DNA of 64,000 nt from Microbulbifer thermotolerans (lineage in GTDB: Bacteria > Pseudomonadota > Gammaproteobacteria > Pseudomonadales > Cellvibrionaceae), in assembly GCF_900112305.1 (NCBI RefSeq), contig NZ_FOKT01000010.1, forward strand, positions 1-64,000. The letters are read 5' to 3'. Positions within the stretch are counted from its first letter, which is position 1; each line of letters opens with the position of its first letter. Of this stretch, positions 1 through 8,372 are shown piece after piece. The position numbers and the translations under genes are program-made. The notes beneath the pieces are model-generated. The model was not told where the DNA came from, did no database searches, and saw only the letters and a list, made by a program, of their open reading frames with translations.

Positions 1-159
1 GTGTGAAGAGACGCACAGAGACTTGCGGTGTATTACTACAGTTTGTTTCACCGACTTATTTGGGTTGGCTGTCAGCGCTGAGAGATCAGCGAGGCAAACG
101 GACAGTCAAACGGCAAGGCAGAGCAAAAGCTCATAAGACCGGAGCCACCCAAGCCAGTT
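1..159 (+). other. 23S-5S rRNA internal transcribed spacer (partial)
   Basis: These bases lie directly before a clear 5S rRNA and show no recognisable 3' end of 23S rRNA, so the 23S gene must end before the window. By position this is the 23S-5S spacer. There is no tRNA in it. Open frames crossing it are artefacts of the rRNA operon. The assignment is inferred from the 5S gene. Confidence 0.6.
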
Positions 160-278
160 TGCCTGACGACAATAGAGTTGTGGAACCACCTGATCCCATG
201 CCGAACTCAGAAGTGAAACGCAACATCGCCGATGGTAGTGTGGGGCTTCCCCATGTGAGAGTAGGTCATCGTCAGGCG
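160..278 (+). rRNA. rrf: 5S ribosomal RNA
   Basis: This is the 5S rRNA of the large ribosomal subunit. The 5' end tgcctgacgac pairs with the 3' end gtcaggc to form helix I. The conserved internal blocks CCATGCCGAACTCAGAAGTG, GATGGTAGTGTGGGG and GAGAGTAGG are all present in order, and the length of about 119 nt is normal. It is the last gene of the rRNA operon and is followed at once by an intrinsic terminator; no distal tRNA is present. Ends are estimated from the helix I pairing and may be off by one or two bases. Confidence 0.95.
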
Positions 279-288
279 CCAAATCGAA

Positions 289-317
289 AGGCCACCCAAC
301 TGGGTGGCCTTTTTTTA
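289..317 (+). terminator. Intrinsic terminator of the rRNA operon
   Basis: The stem AGGCCACCC / GGGTGGCCT has a four-base loop and is followed directly by a run of seven T. It sits 10 bases after the 5S gene. Confidence 0.92.
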
Positions 318-424
318 TGCCCGAAATCCACAGCCTTAACAAACCTGCAAAAATCTGCACGGCCTGTTTGATAACCTCCTGCACAAACCGCCCTTACCTC
401 CCGCAGGCGCGAGCAAAAAACCAC

Positions 425-677
425 CGCTGCTTTTTTATGCGCCTCCTGGGAAGTGGCGTAACGCCTTGATTTAACGGGGATATCCAGTAGTTATACACAA
501 GTCTGTCCATGTCTTCTGTTAGTAACCGGGATGTCATGGAGCAGTTGTGGGTGGAGAGGACAGGGGGCGATGTTTTTTTACGCGCTTAGTGACTGGCGGC
601 ATAAAATCGGGGGCTGGGGACAACTATCCCATAGTTATACACAGCTCTGTCCATGGTTTTTGTGAGTAACAGAGATT
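425..677. repeat. Imperfect tandem duplication, 144-bp period, with TTATACACA boxes
   Basis: The gap between the rRNA terminator and the aldo/keto reductase holds no gene. Two stretches match at a constant 144-bp offset: TAGTTATACACA at 488-499 and 632-643, CTGTCCATG at 503-511 and 647-655, and AGTAAC at 521-526 and 665-670. Upstream of these, a T-run followed by GCGC and TGGCG also recurs at nearly the same offset. TTATACACA fits the relaxed DnaA-box pattern TTWTNCACA, and a third TATACACA is at 729-736 just before the reductase start. Function is unknown; a decayed duplication is the simplest reading. Confidence 0.6.
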
Positions 678-737
678 GTGGCGAATAGTTGGCCTGCGCC
701 ATCAACAGGAAAATTCAACTCAGCGATCTATACACAT

Positions 738-1640
738 ATGCAGCGTATCAACTCTTCTATAGACCAAACCTTTTCTATGTCCCGGATCGCCATGGGACTC
801 TGGCGGCTTGCTGACTGGAACTACACCCCGCAGCAGACCGTAGAATTACTTGAGCGGGTGCTCGAACTGGGTATTACAACCTTTGACTTGGCGGATATCT
901 ATTGTGATTACCGCTGCGAACAGCTGTTTGGAGAGGCGCTTAAGCTCAAACCGCAACTGCGCGGGGAGATGGAAATTGTTTCCAAGTGCGGCATTAAGCT
1001 GATGGGTGAAAACAATAACTATGCGCTAAATCACTACGACACCAGTGCGGCTCATGTCACTGCCGCTGCTGAGTCCAGCCTGAGCAAGATGGGAATAGAG
1101 TGCTTGGACTTGCTGCTCATTCACCGTCCGGATCCGCTAATGGATGCCGAGGTGCTGGCAGAGGCCCTGGACAAGCTGATTACCGAAGGTAAGGTGCGTG
1201 CCGTGGGTGTTTCCAATTTTTTGCCCCACCAGACACAGTTGTTGCAATCACGCTTGTCAGCGCCCCTGTTGGTCAATCAGATAGAGGTGTCACTATTACA
1301 CAGCACGCCCATGTTTGATGGCCTGCTGGATTACTGTCAGCGTGAGCGTGTGATCCCCATGGCGTGGTCTCCTTTCGCAGGTGGTGCACTGTTTACCGGC
1401 GATTCTGAGGCCGCCCGGCGGGTTCAGACCTGTCTGGAGGAATTGTCACAAGAGCTGGGGATGGAGGCACAGCAGCTGGCGCTTGCGTGGCTGCTGAGAC
1501 ACCCGGCAAATCTCGTTCCAGTTCTGGGGAGCGGTAAAATTGACCGCCTGCGGATGTCCGTTGCTGCATTGGGAATGGAAATACCGAGGGAGGCGTGGTT
1601 CCGCTTGTTGCGTGCTGCCCGCGGCCGGGACGTGGACTAA
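738..1640 (+). CDS. ydhF: Aldo/keto reductase, YdhF type
   Basis: This is an NAD(P)H-dependent cytosolic oxidoreductase of the aldo/keto reductase superfamily; its natural substrate is not known. The protein has 300 residues, matching YdhF (about 298). The expected catalytic tetrad is visible: Asp50 and Tyr55 in FDLADIY, Lys83 in VSKCG and His129 in LLLIHR. The C-terminal cofactor-binding part VPVLGSGKIDRL is also present. I start at the ATG at 738 because residues from there align with YdhF; an in-frame GTG at 678 would add 20 residues unlike the family and would lie inside the duplicated segment upstream. No strong Shine-Dalgarno sequence is seen. It is a single-gene unit facing an opposite-strand neighbour. 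Confidence 0.88.
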   Translation: MQRINSSIDQTFSMSRIAMGLWRLADWNYTPQQTVELLERVLELGITTFDLADIYCDYRCEQLFGEALKLKPQLRGEMEIVSKCGIKLMGENNNYALNHYDTSAAHVTAAAESSLSKMGIECLDLLLIHRPDPLMDAEVLAEALDKLITEGKVRAVGVSNFLPHQTQLLQSRLSAPLLVNQIEVSLLHSTPMFDGLLDYCQRERVIPMAWSPFAGGALFTGDSEAARRVQTCLEELSQELGMEAQQLALAWLLRHPANLVPVLGSGKIDRLRMSVAALGMEIPREAWFRLLRAARGRDVD

Positions 1641-1698
1641 CCGTTATATCCTACCGGTCCCTAACCTACATCTGGGGGACTACAGGGATGTGATTTGT

Positions 1699-1725
1699 GC
1701 CCGGGGCGAAATTTAACCCCCGGGC
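1699..1725. terminator. Stem-loop between convergent genes, possible terminator
   Basis: The arms GCCCGGGG (1699-1706) and CCCCGGGC (1718-1725) enclose an 11-base loop between the ends of two convergent genes. Neither side has a proper T-run, so termination by it is uncertain. Confidence 0.4.
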
Positions 1726-1745
1726 GCTTGTAAATTACAGGGGCG

Positions 1746-2693
1746 TCAATAGGCGTTTTCAGGCATCAGGTCATAGTTTTCCCCCTGCAGCTCAAACTCT
1801 TCCAGGGGCGCTAGGTGTGACGGCACCAGATAGCGGCGCAGGAGCCGCTCACCGCGCCAATCCATCACGTCCAATGTATCCCCTTGCATCTCCCGCAGAA
1901 GTGTTTCGAACTCAGTCATTGCGGTGCTGATCAGGGGCTGATAGTCCAACTGCTCGCCGAGCTTGATAAACCGGTACTCCTCCCCGGCTTGCTCGATACG
2001 CAGCCAGGCTTCGCCGCTGAGTTTTTCCACCTCGCCGATAATCAAAGGGCCTTGCTGGTCGTGGAACAACGGCACCAAGTCGGTAAGGCACTCCATTTCG
2101 ACCGGTCTGCCTACCCATACCCAGCCGGAAAGGCCGATGCGACTCAGTTTCCATTCACTCAGCCACACGGTCTGCTCGTCGTCGATGCGGAATTCGCTGT
2201 ATTCCTTTTGGCCGGAGCGGTTGTCAAAAGTAATTTCCGCGTTGGGGTTATCCTTGCGGAAGTTGTGCAACTGTTGAGTCATCTCGTAATTGACTTCCCA
2301 GTGCTTCTTCAGTCTCCATTGAATCGGATACTGGCCCCACTCGACGATGTACTCCTCCCGTTCCCGCACTGTTTCTGCCACGCGCCAGAATGCGCCATCA
2401 ATCAGAATGCATGTGTCCCCGGGCTTGCTACCGGGAGCGATGATGCTGCACTCGGGGGAGGGATCTGAGGCGTTGACCACGTGCTCTCCGCGCCCTTCGA
2501 TCACCTCATACCAGGGGAAGCCATGGCGGAGAGGCGGCGGGAATGCCAGCGGCGGCCGGCCATCCAGCAGGCGGCGGAAGAGCACCGATTTCTCAATTTC
2601 CAGGTCCGACAGGGTATAGCCTTCTTTATGGGTGATCTGCCCCCAAGTAAAAGCTGCGCGGATAAGTTGTTTTTCTCTGTCTGAAAAGCTCAT
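1746..2693 (-). CDS. Conserved-looking protein of unknown function
   Basis: I do not recognise this 315-residue protein. It has no signal peptide or membrane segment and is rich in charged and aromatic residues (motifs FPWYEVIEGRGEH, WGQYPIQWRLKKHWEVNYEM, LSGWVWVGRPVEME), so it is probably a soluble cytosolic protein. I start at MSFSDREKQL (ATG at 2693) rather than 35 codons upstream, because the upstream part is basic, low in complexity and overlaps the region before the neighbouring gene. The initial DREKQLIRAAF stretch is helix-like. It is convergent with the aldo/keto reductase and divergent from the hydrolase at 2843, with 149 bases between the two starts that could hold both promoters. 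Confidence 0.75.
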   Translation of the reverse strand: MSFSDREKQLIRAAFTWGQITHKEGYTLSDLEIEKSVLFRRLLDGRPPLAFPPPLRHGFPWYEVIEGRGEHVVNASDPSPECSIIAPGSKPGDTCILIDGAFWRVAETVREREEYIVEWGQYPIQWRLKKHWEVNYEMTQQLHNFRKDNPNAEITFDNRSGQKEYSEFRIDDEQTVWLSEWKLSRIGLSGWVWVGRPVEMECLTDLVPLFHDQQGPLIIGEVEKLSGEAWLRIEQAGEEYRFIKLGEQLDYQPLISTAMTEFETLLREMQGDTLDVMDWRGERLLRRYLVPSHLAPLEEFELQGENYDLMPENAY

Positions 2694-2842
2694 GGGTGCT
2701 AGCGATGCAAGATCGTAAAGCAAAACCTTACCACTGCAAGCCCCGCTGTGCGAATGGTGTTGGGGGGGCTGCGACCTGTGGCGACAGAAACGGCCCAAAT
2801 TGGATAGACTGCGCTCCTTCAGAAGGCTCAGAGGGAGAGAGT

Positions 2843-4291
2843 ATGCTGCTATGGAAACGATGTTTGTTTAAGGCAGCCCAGTTACTGTTTGCTTTTGGGT
2901 TGTCGGCTCTGGCCTGGGCCGAGGCCGATTCCCCTTTCCAGACCTGTTACCTGGATGGTTGGAGCAATTCACTGCGCTGCTATCTGGTGGCCGTCGGAGA
3001 AGGGGAAAGCGGGAGTGAGCTGGCCGTAATGGTAGCGCCCGCTGTTAACGAAGTGGGACGGGAGCCGCTTTATTTACTCGCAGGGGGGCCGGGGCAGGCT
3101 GCCAGTGATCTGGCCCCCCTGTTGAATGTGTTTCGCAAGGTCAACCGCGAACGGGCAATTGTGATGGTAGATCGCCGCGGCGCGGGACGCTCCGGTGCTT
3201 TCAGTTGCGGCTTAAAAAGAGATATGCCCGCAGACTTGCAACAATTCTCCCGGCGTTTGGCGGACTGTTATCTCGAGCGCGCTGAATTTGCTAATTCGCT
3301 CAGCAGCCGACAGACCGTGGAGGACCTGGAGCGGGTGAGAAGCTATCTTGGGCACGGGCGCATCGCTCTGTGGGGCGGCTCTTGGGGCACGAGGACAGCG
3401 CTGCTGTATCAGCAGTGGTATCCAGATTCCCTGAGCGCGTTGGTGCTCGATGCTGTAGCGCCGATCGAGACCAAGGTTTTTCTGACCGCGACGGCTGCCG
3501 AGCGCGCTTTGCGTCAGCTGGAAAAAGACTGTGAACGGGACCGGGTGTGTGCCGGGTTCGGTGACTGGCGCGGGGCTCTCGATAGGTTGTTGGACAACTG
3601 GGGGGAGTTGGAAGCGACACATTTTCCTGATCCGCTCACGGGTGCACCGCTGGAAACACCCCTTACCCGTTGGATGCTCGCCAACGCCATCCGCACGGCG
3701 CTCTATCAGCCCACCGCCGCCGCACAGCTGCCCTATGCACTTTACCAGGCGGAGCGCGGTAATCTGTTGCCACTATCCGGTGTCGCCGGGCAATTTCTCG
3801 ACAATGCAGACTCCATGTCGATGGGCCTCACTTTCTCCGTGGCCTGTGCCGAAGAGTTGAGCCGTATCACGACCGATGAAGTGGCCGCGGACAGTGCGGA
3901 TTCCTTTCTGGGTACGGCTTTTTACGATTTGTTCGCGACCGGGTGTGAAGCATGGCCGGTGGATTCCAAGCCCTATGAAAAGCCCCAAGTGCGCGAGCAA
4001 CCAGTATTGTTGATTTCCGGTGAGGCGGACCCGATAACACCCCCCTATTACGCAGAGCGACAACTCGATTACCTGGTCAACAAGCAGCATTTGGTTGTTG
4101 CCGGCGGCGGTCATATCAATACGCCCCGCGGATGTATTCCGGACTTGATTGCACAGTTTCTCGATGCACCCTTCGAGCCATTGGCGCAGGACTGTGTAGC
4201 CGAAATCCGGCGGCCGCCATTTATGGCCGGTGCTTTTGGGCCGGCACTGGGAGTTATCGGCGGGCAGGAACCGCGGGGAGGGCAGTTGTGA
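2843..4291 (+). CDS. Exported alpha/beta hydrolase, tripeptidyl-aminopeptidase/S33-like
   Basis: The 482-residue protein has a signal peptide (basic MLLWKR, hydrophobic core to about residue 25, ending ALAWA), so it should act in the periplasm or outside. The fold is that of proline iminopeptidase-like S33 hydrolases: oxyanion loop GGPGQ (81-85), DRRGAGRSG (110-118), nucleophile elbow GGSWG with Ser180, acid Asp396 in SGEADPITP, and base His424 in GGGHINT. Hydrolysis of a peptide or ester is expected; the substrate is unknown. The ATG at 2843 is preceded by a good ribosome binding site (GAGGGAGAGA); a longer frame from 2696 is rejected because it would mask the signal peptide. Its stop codon overlaps the GTG of the ABC transporter ATPase, so the two are translationally coupled. 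Confidence 0.88.
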   Translation: MLLWKRCLFKAAQLLFAFGLSALAWAEADSPFQTCYLDGWSNSLRCYLVAVGEGESGSELAVMVAPAVNEVGREPLYLLAGGPGQAASDLAPLLNVFRKVNRERAIVMVDRRGAGRSGAFSCGLKRDMPADLQQFSRRLADCYLERAEFANSLSSRQTVEDLERVRSYLGHGRIALWGGSWGTRTALLYQQWYPDSLSALVLDAVAPIETKVFLTATAAERALRQLEKDCERDRVCAGFGDWRGALDRLLDNWGELEATHFPDPLTGAPLETPLTRWMLANAIRTALYQPTAAAQLPYALYQAERGNLLPLSGVAGQFLDNADSMSMGLTFSVACAEELSRITTDEVAADSADSFLGTAFYDLFATGCEAWPVDSKPYEKPQVREQPVLLISGEADPITPPYYAERQLDYLVNKQHLVVAGGGHINTPRGCIPDLIAQFLDAPFEPLAQDCVAEIRRPPFMAGAFGPALGVIGGQEPRGGQL

Positions 4292-5040
4292 TTGAAGTAA
4301 ATGCTGTCAGTAAAGATTTCGGCGGCCGCAAGATTTTGCGTGACCTTAGTTTCACCGTTCCTGACGGGCGGATCACCGCGCTCCTCGGTGCCAATGGTGC
4401 GGGAAAAACGACCTGCCTGCGCATTATTGGTGGCCTGCTGCGGGCGGACTCGGGAGATGTGCGGCTGGGCGGCATTGATGTGGGACGCGATCCGATGGCC
4501 GCGCGCCGGCAGTTGGGTGTGGTCGGCGATCGCGAAGGGCTCTATGAGCGGCTCACCGTTGCCGAGTATCTGTCGTTGTTCGCCACGATACAGGGACTTT
4601 CCGGTGGAGTGCGCGATAAAGCGTTACAGGCGGTGCGGGAAGAGCTGGAATTGGATGATTTGTGGCATAGGCGCACGCGCGGTTTTTCCCAGGGCGAGCG
4701 CATGAAAGTTTCTCTGGCGCGGGCAATGGTCCATCAGCCCCAGCATTTGATATTGGATGAACCCACACGCGGTTTGGATGTATTGGCGGCGCGCTTACTG
4801 AGAAAAACCTTGCTCCAGCTGCGCGACCGCGGTACCACCATCCTGTTCTCCAGCCACGTGATGTCCGAAGTATCCGAACTTTCAGACCAAGTATTGGTGA
4901 TGAGTGCCGGGAGAATCGTCGGCGGCGGTACCCCTGCGGAATTATTGGCGCAAACCGGCTGCGGCAACTTGGAAGATACTTTTGTCACCCTGGCCTATGG
5001 CACCGCTGGCGGGCAGAAGGAGGGCGCTCCCGCATGTTGA
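4288..5040 (+). CDS. ABC exporter ATP-binding protein, NatA-like
   Basis: This 250-residue cytosolic ATPase powers the ABC-2 type exporter whose permease follows. It carries Walker A GANGAGKTT, the signature FSQGERMK, Walker B LILDEPTRGLD and the switch His in LFSSHVMSE. The best start is GTG at 4288, where VIEVNAVSKDF begins the usual ABC fold; it overlaps the hydrolase stop as GTGA. The 3' end overlaps the permease start by seven bases. The likely substrate class (ions, lipids or small molecules) cannot be read from the sequence; NatA-type sodium exporters are the nearest named relatives. Confidence 0.9.
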   Translation: MIEVNAVSKDFGGRKILRDLSFTVPDGRITALLGANGAGKTTCLRIIGGLLRADSGDVRLGGIDVGRDPMAARRQLGVVGDREGLYERLTVAEYLSLFATIQGLSGGVRDKALQAVREELELDDLWHRRTRGFSQGERMKVSLARAMVHQPQHLILDEPTRGLDVLAARLLRKTLLQLRDRGTTILFSSHVMSEVSELSDQVLVMSAGRIVGGGTPAELLAQTGCGNLEDTFVTLAYGTAGGQKEGAPAC

Positions 5041-6221
5041 GAGGGGCTTGGTTTTCGTCCCCGATGGGGGCATTGGTGCGCAAAGAATTTCTGGAGACAT
5101 GGCGCGACAAACGCGCCCTGTGGATGGCGGTGAGCTTTTCGCTGATTTTTCCGGTAATGCTATTTGCTTTCACCACCTACATGGTGAAACAAAGCACGGA
5201 GGAGCCGACCCGTATGGCTTTTCTGGGGGGAGACAGGGTGCCGTTACTGGCCGAGCGGCTCAGTGATGACCAATTCCAGGTTGAGGTATTGTCGGAAGGG
5301 AAGCCACGTGAGCTGCTTGAGAGCGGTTATGATCTGGTGCTGGAGCTGAGCGAAGATTTTGTTGAAGACTATGTGTCCCTCCGCTCAGCAAAAGTATATC
5401 TATACCTGGACAGCGCCGATATTGCCTCCGGGCGCGCCCAGGGCCGCTTGCAGGAGCGGCTGGGGAAACTGCAACAGTTGGTGGTCAGCCAGCGCTTGTC
5501 TGCCCGCGGCGTGGCGCAGCAGCTCCTCAGCCCCTGGAATCTGCAGGTGCGCGACGTGAGTACTCCGTCCAGTCGCGGTGCCATTATCCTGGCGGCGGTG
5601 CCGGGGCTTTTGATCCTCACGCTGTTCGTGGCCAGCCTCGCCACTTCAGTGGACACTTCGGCCGGTGAGCGCGAACGGTTGAGCCTGGAAACATTGCTTT
5701 TGCAGCCACTGCCCGGTTGGCAGCTGGTGGCGGCCAAGGTGCTGGCGGTAGCGAGCATGGGGTGGATGGGTGCGCTACTGGCGCTGGCGGCACTGGTCTC
5801 ATTGATGCCGATGATGCCGTTGGCGGAGTTGGGAATACAGCAGGCGGCCACCGTCGGCTCCGCCCTTGGCATGGGGTTGCTGCTTTTGCCGCTGGCACTG
5901 TTGGTGGCGGTGGTGCAAATACTTCTGGCATTGCGCTCCAATTCCTTTAAAGATGCCCAGACCCAGCTCTCCATACTGCAAATAGCCCCAGCCATGTTGT
6001 TGGTGGTGCTGGACGTCTCCGGTGTGCAGCTGGAGAGCGGGGTATGGCAGCTTGTACCGCTGGTGGCCCAGCAACAATGGCTCAAGGCGCTCTTGGTGGG
6101 AGATCCGATTTCCCTGCCCTTGGTACTGGCGGGATCACTGGTGAGTCTGCTGATGGCAGTGTTTGCTGTCGCTTTAGGCGCTCGGGCGCTGAGGCGGGAG
6201 CGTTTGTTGAATACGGGGTGA
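5034..6221 (+). CDS. ABC-2 type exporter permease, NatB-like
   Basis: This 395-residue inner-membrane protein is the partner of the ATPase just upstream. It has an N-terminal KEFLETWRDKRAL element and a first membrane segment (about 33-52), then a soluble extracytoplasmic domain of about 130 residues. Five or so hydrophobic segments follow from residue 183 on, which is the NatB/YhaP-like architecture. The motif ERERLSLETLLLQPLPGWQ at the second membrane block is typical of that family. The ATG at 5034 overlaps the end of the ATPase gene. It is followed four bases later by alanine racemase, so the whole hydrolase-ABC-alr series is probably one transcript. Confidence 0.87.
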   Translation: MLRGAWFSSPMGALVRKEFLETWRDKRALWMAVSFSLIFPVMLFAFTTYMVKQSTEEPTRMAFLGGDRVPLLAERLSDDQFQVEVLSEGKPRELLESGYDLVLELSEDFVEDYVSLRSAKVYLYLDSADIASGRAQGRLQERLGKLQQLVVSQRLSARGVAQQLLSPWNLQVRDVSTPSSRGAIILAAVPGLLILTLFVASLATSVDTSAGERERLSLETLLLQPLPGWQLVAAKVLAVASMGWMGALLALAALVSLMPMMPLAELGIQQAATVGSALGMGLLLLPLALLVAVVQILLALRSNSFKDAQTQLSILQIAPAMLLVVLDVSGVQLESGVWQLVPLVAQQQWLKALLVGDPISLPLVLAGSLVSLLMAVFAVALGARALRRERLLNTG

Positions 6222-6225
6222 AGAG

Positions 6226-7359
6226 ATGAATGCGGAATGCAGTTTGGGAACCGACGCGCGCGAGGGGGTGTTGACGATCGATTTGCGGGCGATCGGCGAC
6301 AACTACCTGCATCTCCGCGACAGTCTGGCCCCCGGTAGCCGCTGCGGCGCCGTGGTTAAGGCCGATGCTTACGGCCTGGGTATGGTGGAAGTGGCGCCGG
6401 AGCTCTACCGGCAGGGCTGCCGGGACTTTTTTGTCGCTACCCAGACCGAGGGAGAGGTTTTGGGCAAATGTCTGGGGGATGATGTCAATATCGTGGTGCT
6501 GACTGGTGTCCGCCCCGGCTGCGAAGCGGCCTGTGCCCGGGCAAGACTGATCCCCGTCCTTTTCACTGTGCAGCAGCTGCGGGATTGGGTGGCAGTCTCT
6601 GAGCGGATTGGTGTGGCCGCGCCCTGCGCGCTCAAGTTTGATTCCGGAATGACCCGGCTGGGAATGACCGAAGAGGAATTCGAACAGCTGCTTGAGGAGC
6701 GCGAACTTTTGCAGACGGCGGATATTCGTCTTGTGCTCAGCCACTTGGCATGTGCCGATGACCCGGATCATCCACAAAATGCACTGCAGTTACGCCGATT
6801 CAAAATGGCTGCCGAGCGGCTGCGGACGCTGTGCCCGGATGTACGCCTGAGCCTCGCCAATTCCTCGGGCATTTTCCTCGGCGACGCCTATCACTTCGAT
6901 ATTGCCCGCCCCGGTTGCGCACTCTATGGCGTCAACCCGCTTCCGGGTTCGCCCAATCCGATGCGGCCCGTGGTGACCTTGCAGCTGCCGGTGTTGCAGA
7001 AGCGTCATCTGAGCAGTACGTGCCAAGTTGGCTACGGCGCTACGCAGCAAGCGGTGGCTGGAAGCTGTCTGGCTGTGGCGCGCGGCGGCTATGCCGACGG
7101 TATACTGCGGGCACAAAGCGGGCGCGGTTGCGGCTGGGCCTGCGGTCGACGCCTGCCGATGATCGGGCGGGTGTCTATGGATTCCACCATTTTCGATATC
7201 AGCGCGCTGAGCGAAAACGAGCGGGACTCCCTGCAATATATCGAAGTGTTGAACAAGCGGTTGACTGTCGATGAAGTGGCCGGCTATGCCGGCACCATTG
7301 GCTACGAGATTCTGACCAGCCTCGGCAGCCGCTACCATCGCCGTTACCTGAGAAGCTAA
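6226..7359 (+). CDS. alr: Alanine racemase
   Basis: The enzyme interconverts L- and D-alanine with pyridoxal phosphate and supplies D-alanine for peptidoglycan. The PLP lysine is Lys45 in GAVVKADAYGLG, and the second catalytic base is Tyr270 in QVGYG. The substrate-binding MDS appears in GRVSMDST, and the C-terminal GYEILTSL matches the family end. At 377 residues it is of normal size. The start ATG follows GGTGAAGAG at good distance. Alr and DadX cannot be told apart from this sequence; no dadA is adjacent, and the setting beside birA and coaX suggests the biosynthetic, constitutive role. Confidence 0.93.
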   Translation: MNAECSLGTDAREGVLTIDLRAIGDNYLHLRDSLAPGSRCGAVVKADAYGLGMVEVAPELYRQGCRDFFVATQTEGEVLGKCLGDDVNIVVLTGVRPGCEAACARARLIPVLFTVQQLRDWVAVSERIGVAAPCALKFDSGMTRLGMTEEEFEQLLEERELLQTADIRLVLSHLACADDPDHPQNALQLRRFKMAAERLRTLCPDVRLSLANSSGIFLGDAYHFDIARPGCALYGVNPLPGSPNPMRPVVTLQLPVLQKRHLSSTCQVGYGATQQAVAGSCLAVARGGYADGILRAQSGRGCGWACGRRLPMIGRVSMDSTIFDISALSENERDSLQYIEVLNKRLTVDEVAGYAGTIGYEILTSLGSRYHRRYLRS

Positions 7360-7361
7360 CA

Positions 7362-8372
7362 TTGGCCAATTCAAATCTAAAAACTCCTCTGCAACAGTTG
7401 CGCCCGGTGCTCAATTTGCTCGCCGATGGTGAGGTGCACTCCGGTGAAAGTCTCGGTGCCGCTTTGGGCGTGAGCCGTGCCGCGGTGTGGAAACAACTGC
7501 AAAAACTGACCCATTACGGCTTGTCACTGGAATCGGTCAAGGGGCGCGGTTACCGCTTGCCGGGGGGCTTGGATCTGCTGTCCCCAGAGGCTATTGAAGC
7601 CGGATTGGATAGCGCTACCCGCAACCTGCTGAGGGAGCTGCTCGTGCGGGACGAAGTGGATTCCACCAACGCCCGGTTGCTCGCGCGGCTGGAGGAGAAT
7701 AGAGGGCACGGTGTGGCGATGTTCGCGGAGCGTCAGACCGCCGGGCGGGGACGCCGTGGACGCAGCTGGATCAGTCCATTTGGCGGCGGTATCACTCTTT
7801 CTGTCGGCTGGCAGTTCAGTGGCGGAGTGCAGCAGCTGGAAGGACTGAGTTTGGCGGTGGGGGTCGCCCTGGCGCGGGCATTGGGGGAATTCAATGTGCC
7901 GGATGTGCGCCTGAAATGGCCAAATGATGTCTGGTGCCGCGGGCGCAAACTGGCCGGCGTATTGTTGGAGTTGTCCGGCGATCTCACTGACCGATGTGCA
8001 GTGGTGGTGGGGGTGGGACTGAATGTCGGGTTACGCGCGGAAAACGTCGAGGCAATCGACCAGCCGTGGATAGATTTAAACAGTGTTTGTCCCGGTGTGG
8101 ATCGCAACCGTCTTGCGGCGGTGATGCTGAACCATCTGTTGCCTTTGCTGCACACCTATCCCGAGCGGGGATTTGCTGCCTACAGGAATGAGTGGTTGGC
8201 GCTGGATCAGTTCGCCGGTCAACCGGTACGGCTTGTTTCCGCCAGCCGCGACTGGTGTGGAACAGCTGCTGGTGTTGACGAAACTGGTGCGCTGGTGCTG
8301 GAGGTGGATGGTGAGCGACGCTCTTTCCATGGCGGTGAAGTTTCCCTGCGGCGGGAAAGGCATGATACTTGA
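7362..8372 (+). CDS. birA: Biotin-protein ligase and biotin operon repressor BirA
   Basis: BirA makes biotinyl-AMP, attaches biotin to the carrier subunit of acetyl-CoA carboxylase, and as a dimer represses biotin synthesis genes. The N-terminal winged helix-turn-helix is visible (LGAALGVSRAAVWKQLQKL, about residues 28-46, and GRGYRL). The ligase domain has GRGRRGRSW and KWPNDVW, and a C-terminal SH3-like domain follows. It therefore belongs to the bifunctional class. The TTG at 7362, two bases after the alr stop, is the only start that keeps the whole DNA-binding domain. It overlaps coaX by 11 bases. No biotin operator was identified in the window. Confidence 0.92.
   Translation: MANSNLKTPLQQLRPVLNLLADGEVHSGESLGAALGVSRAAVWKQLQKLTHYGLSLESVKGRGYRLPGGLDLLSPEAIEAGLDSATRNLLRELLVRDEVDSTNARLLARLEENRGHGVAMFAERQTAGRGRRGRSWISPFGGGITLSVGWQFSGGVQQLEGLSLAVGVALARALGEFNVPDVRLKWPNDVWCRGRKLAGVLLELSGDLTDRCAVVVGVGLNVGLRAENVEAIDQPWIDLNSVCPGVDRNRLAAVMLNHLLPLLHTYPERGFAAYRNEWLALDQFAGQPVRLVSASRDWCGTAAGVDETGALVLEVDGERRSFHGGEVSLRRERHDT

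Noticed and set aside
678..737. GTG at 678 as start of the aldo/keto reductase
   Set aside because: It would add 20 unconserved residues and start inside the duplicated segment; the family start matches the ATG at 738.
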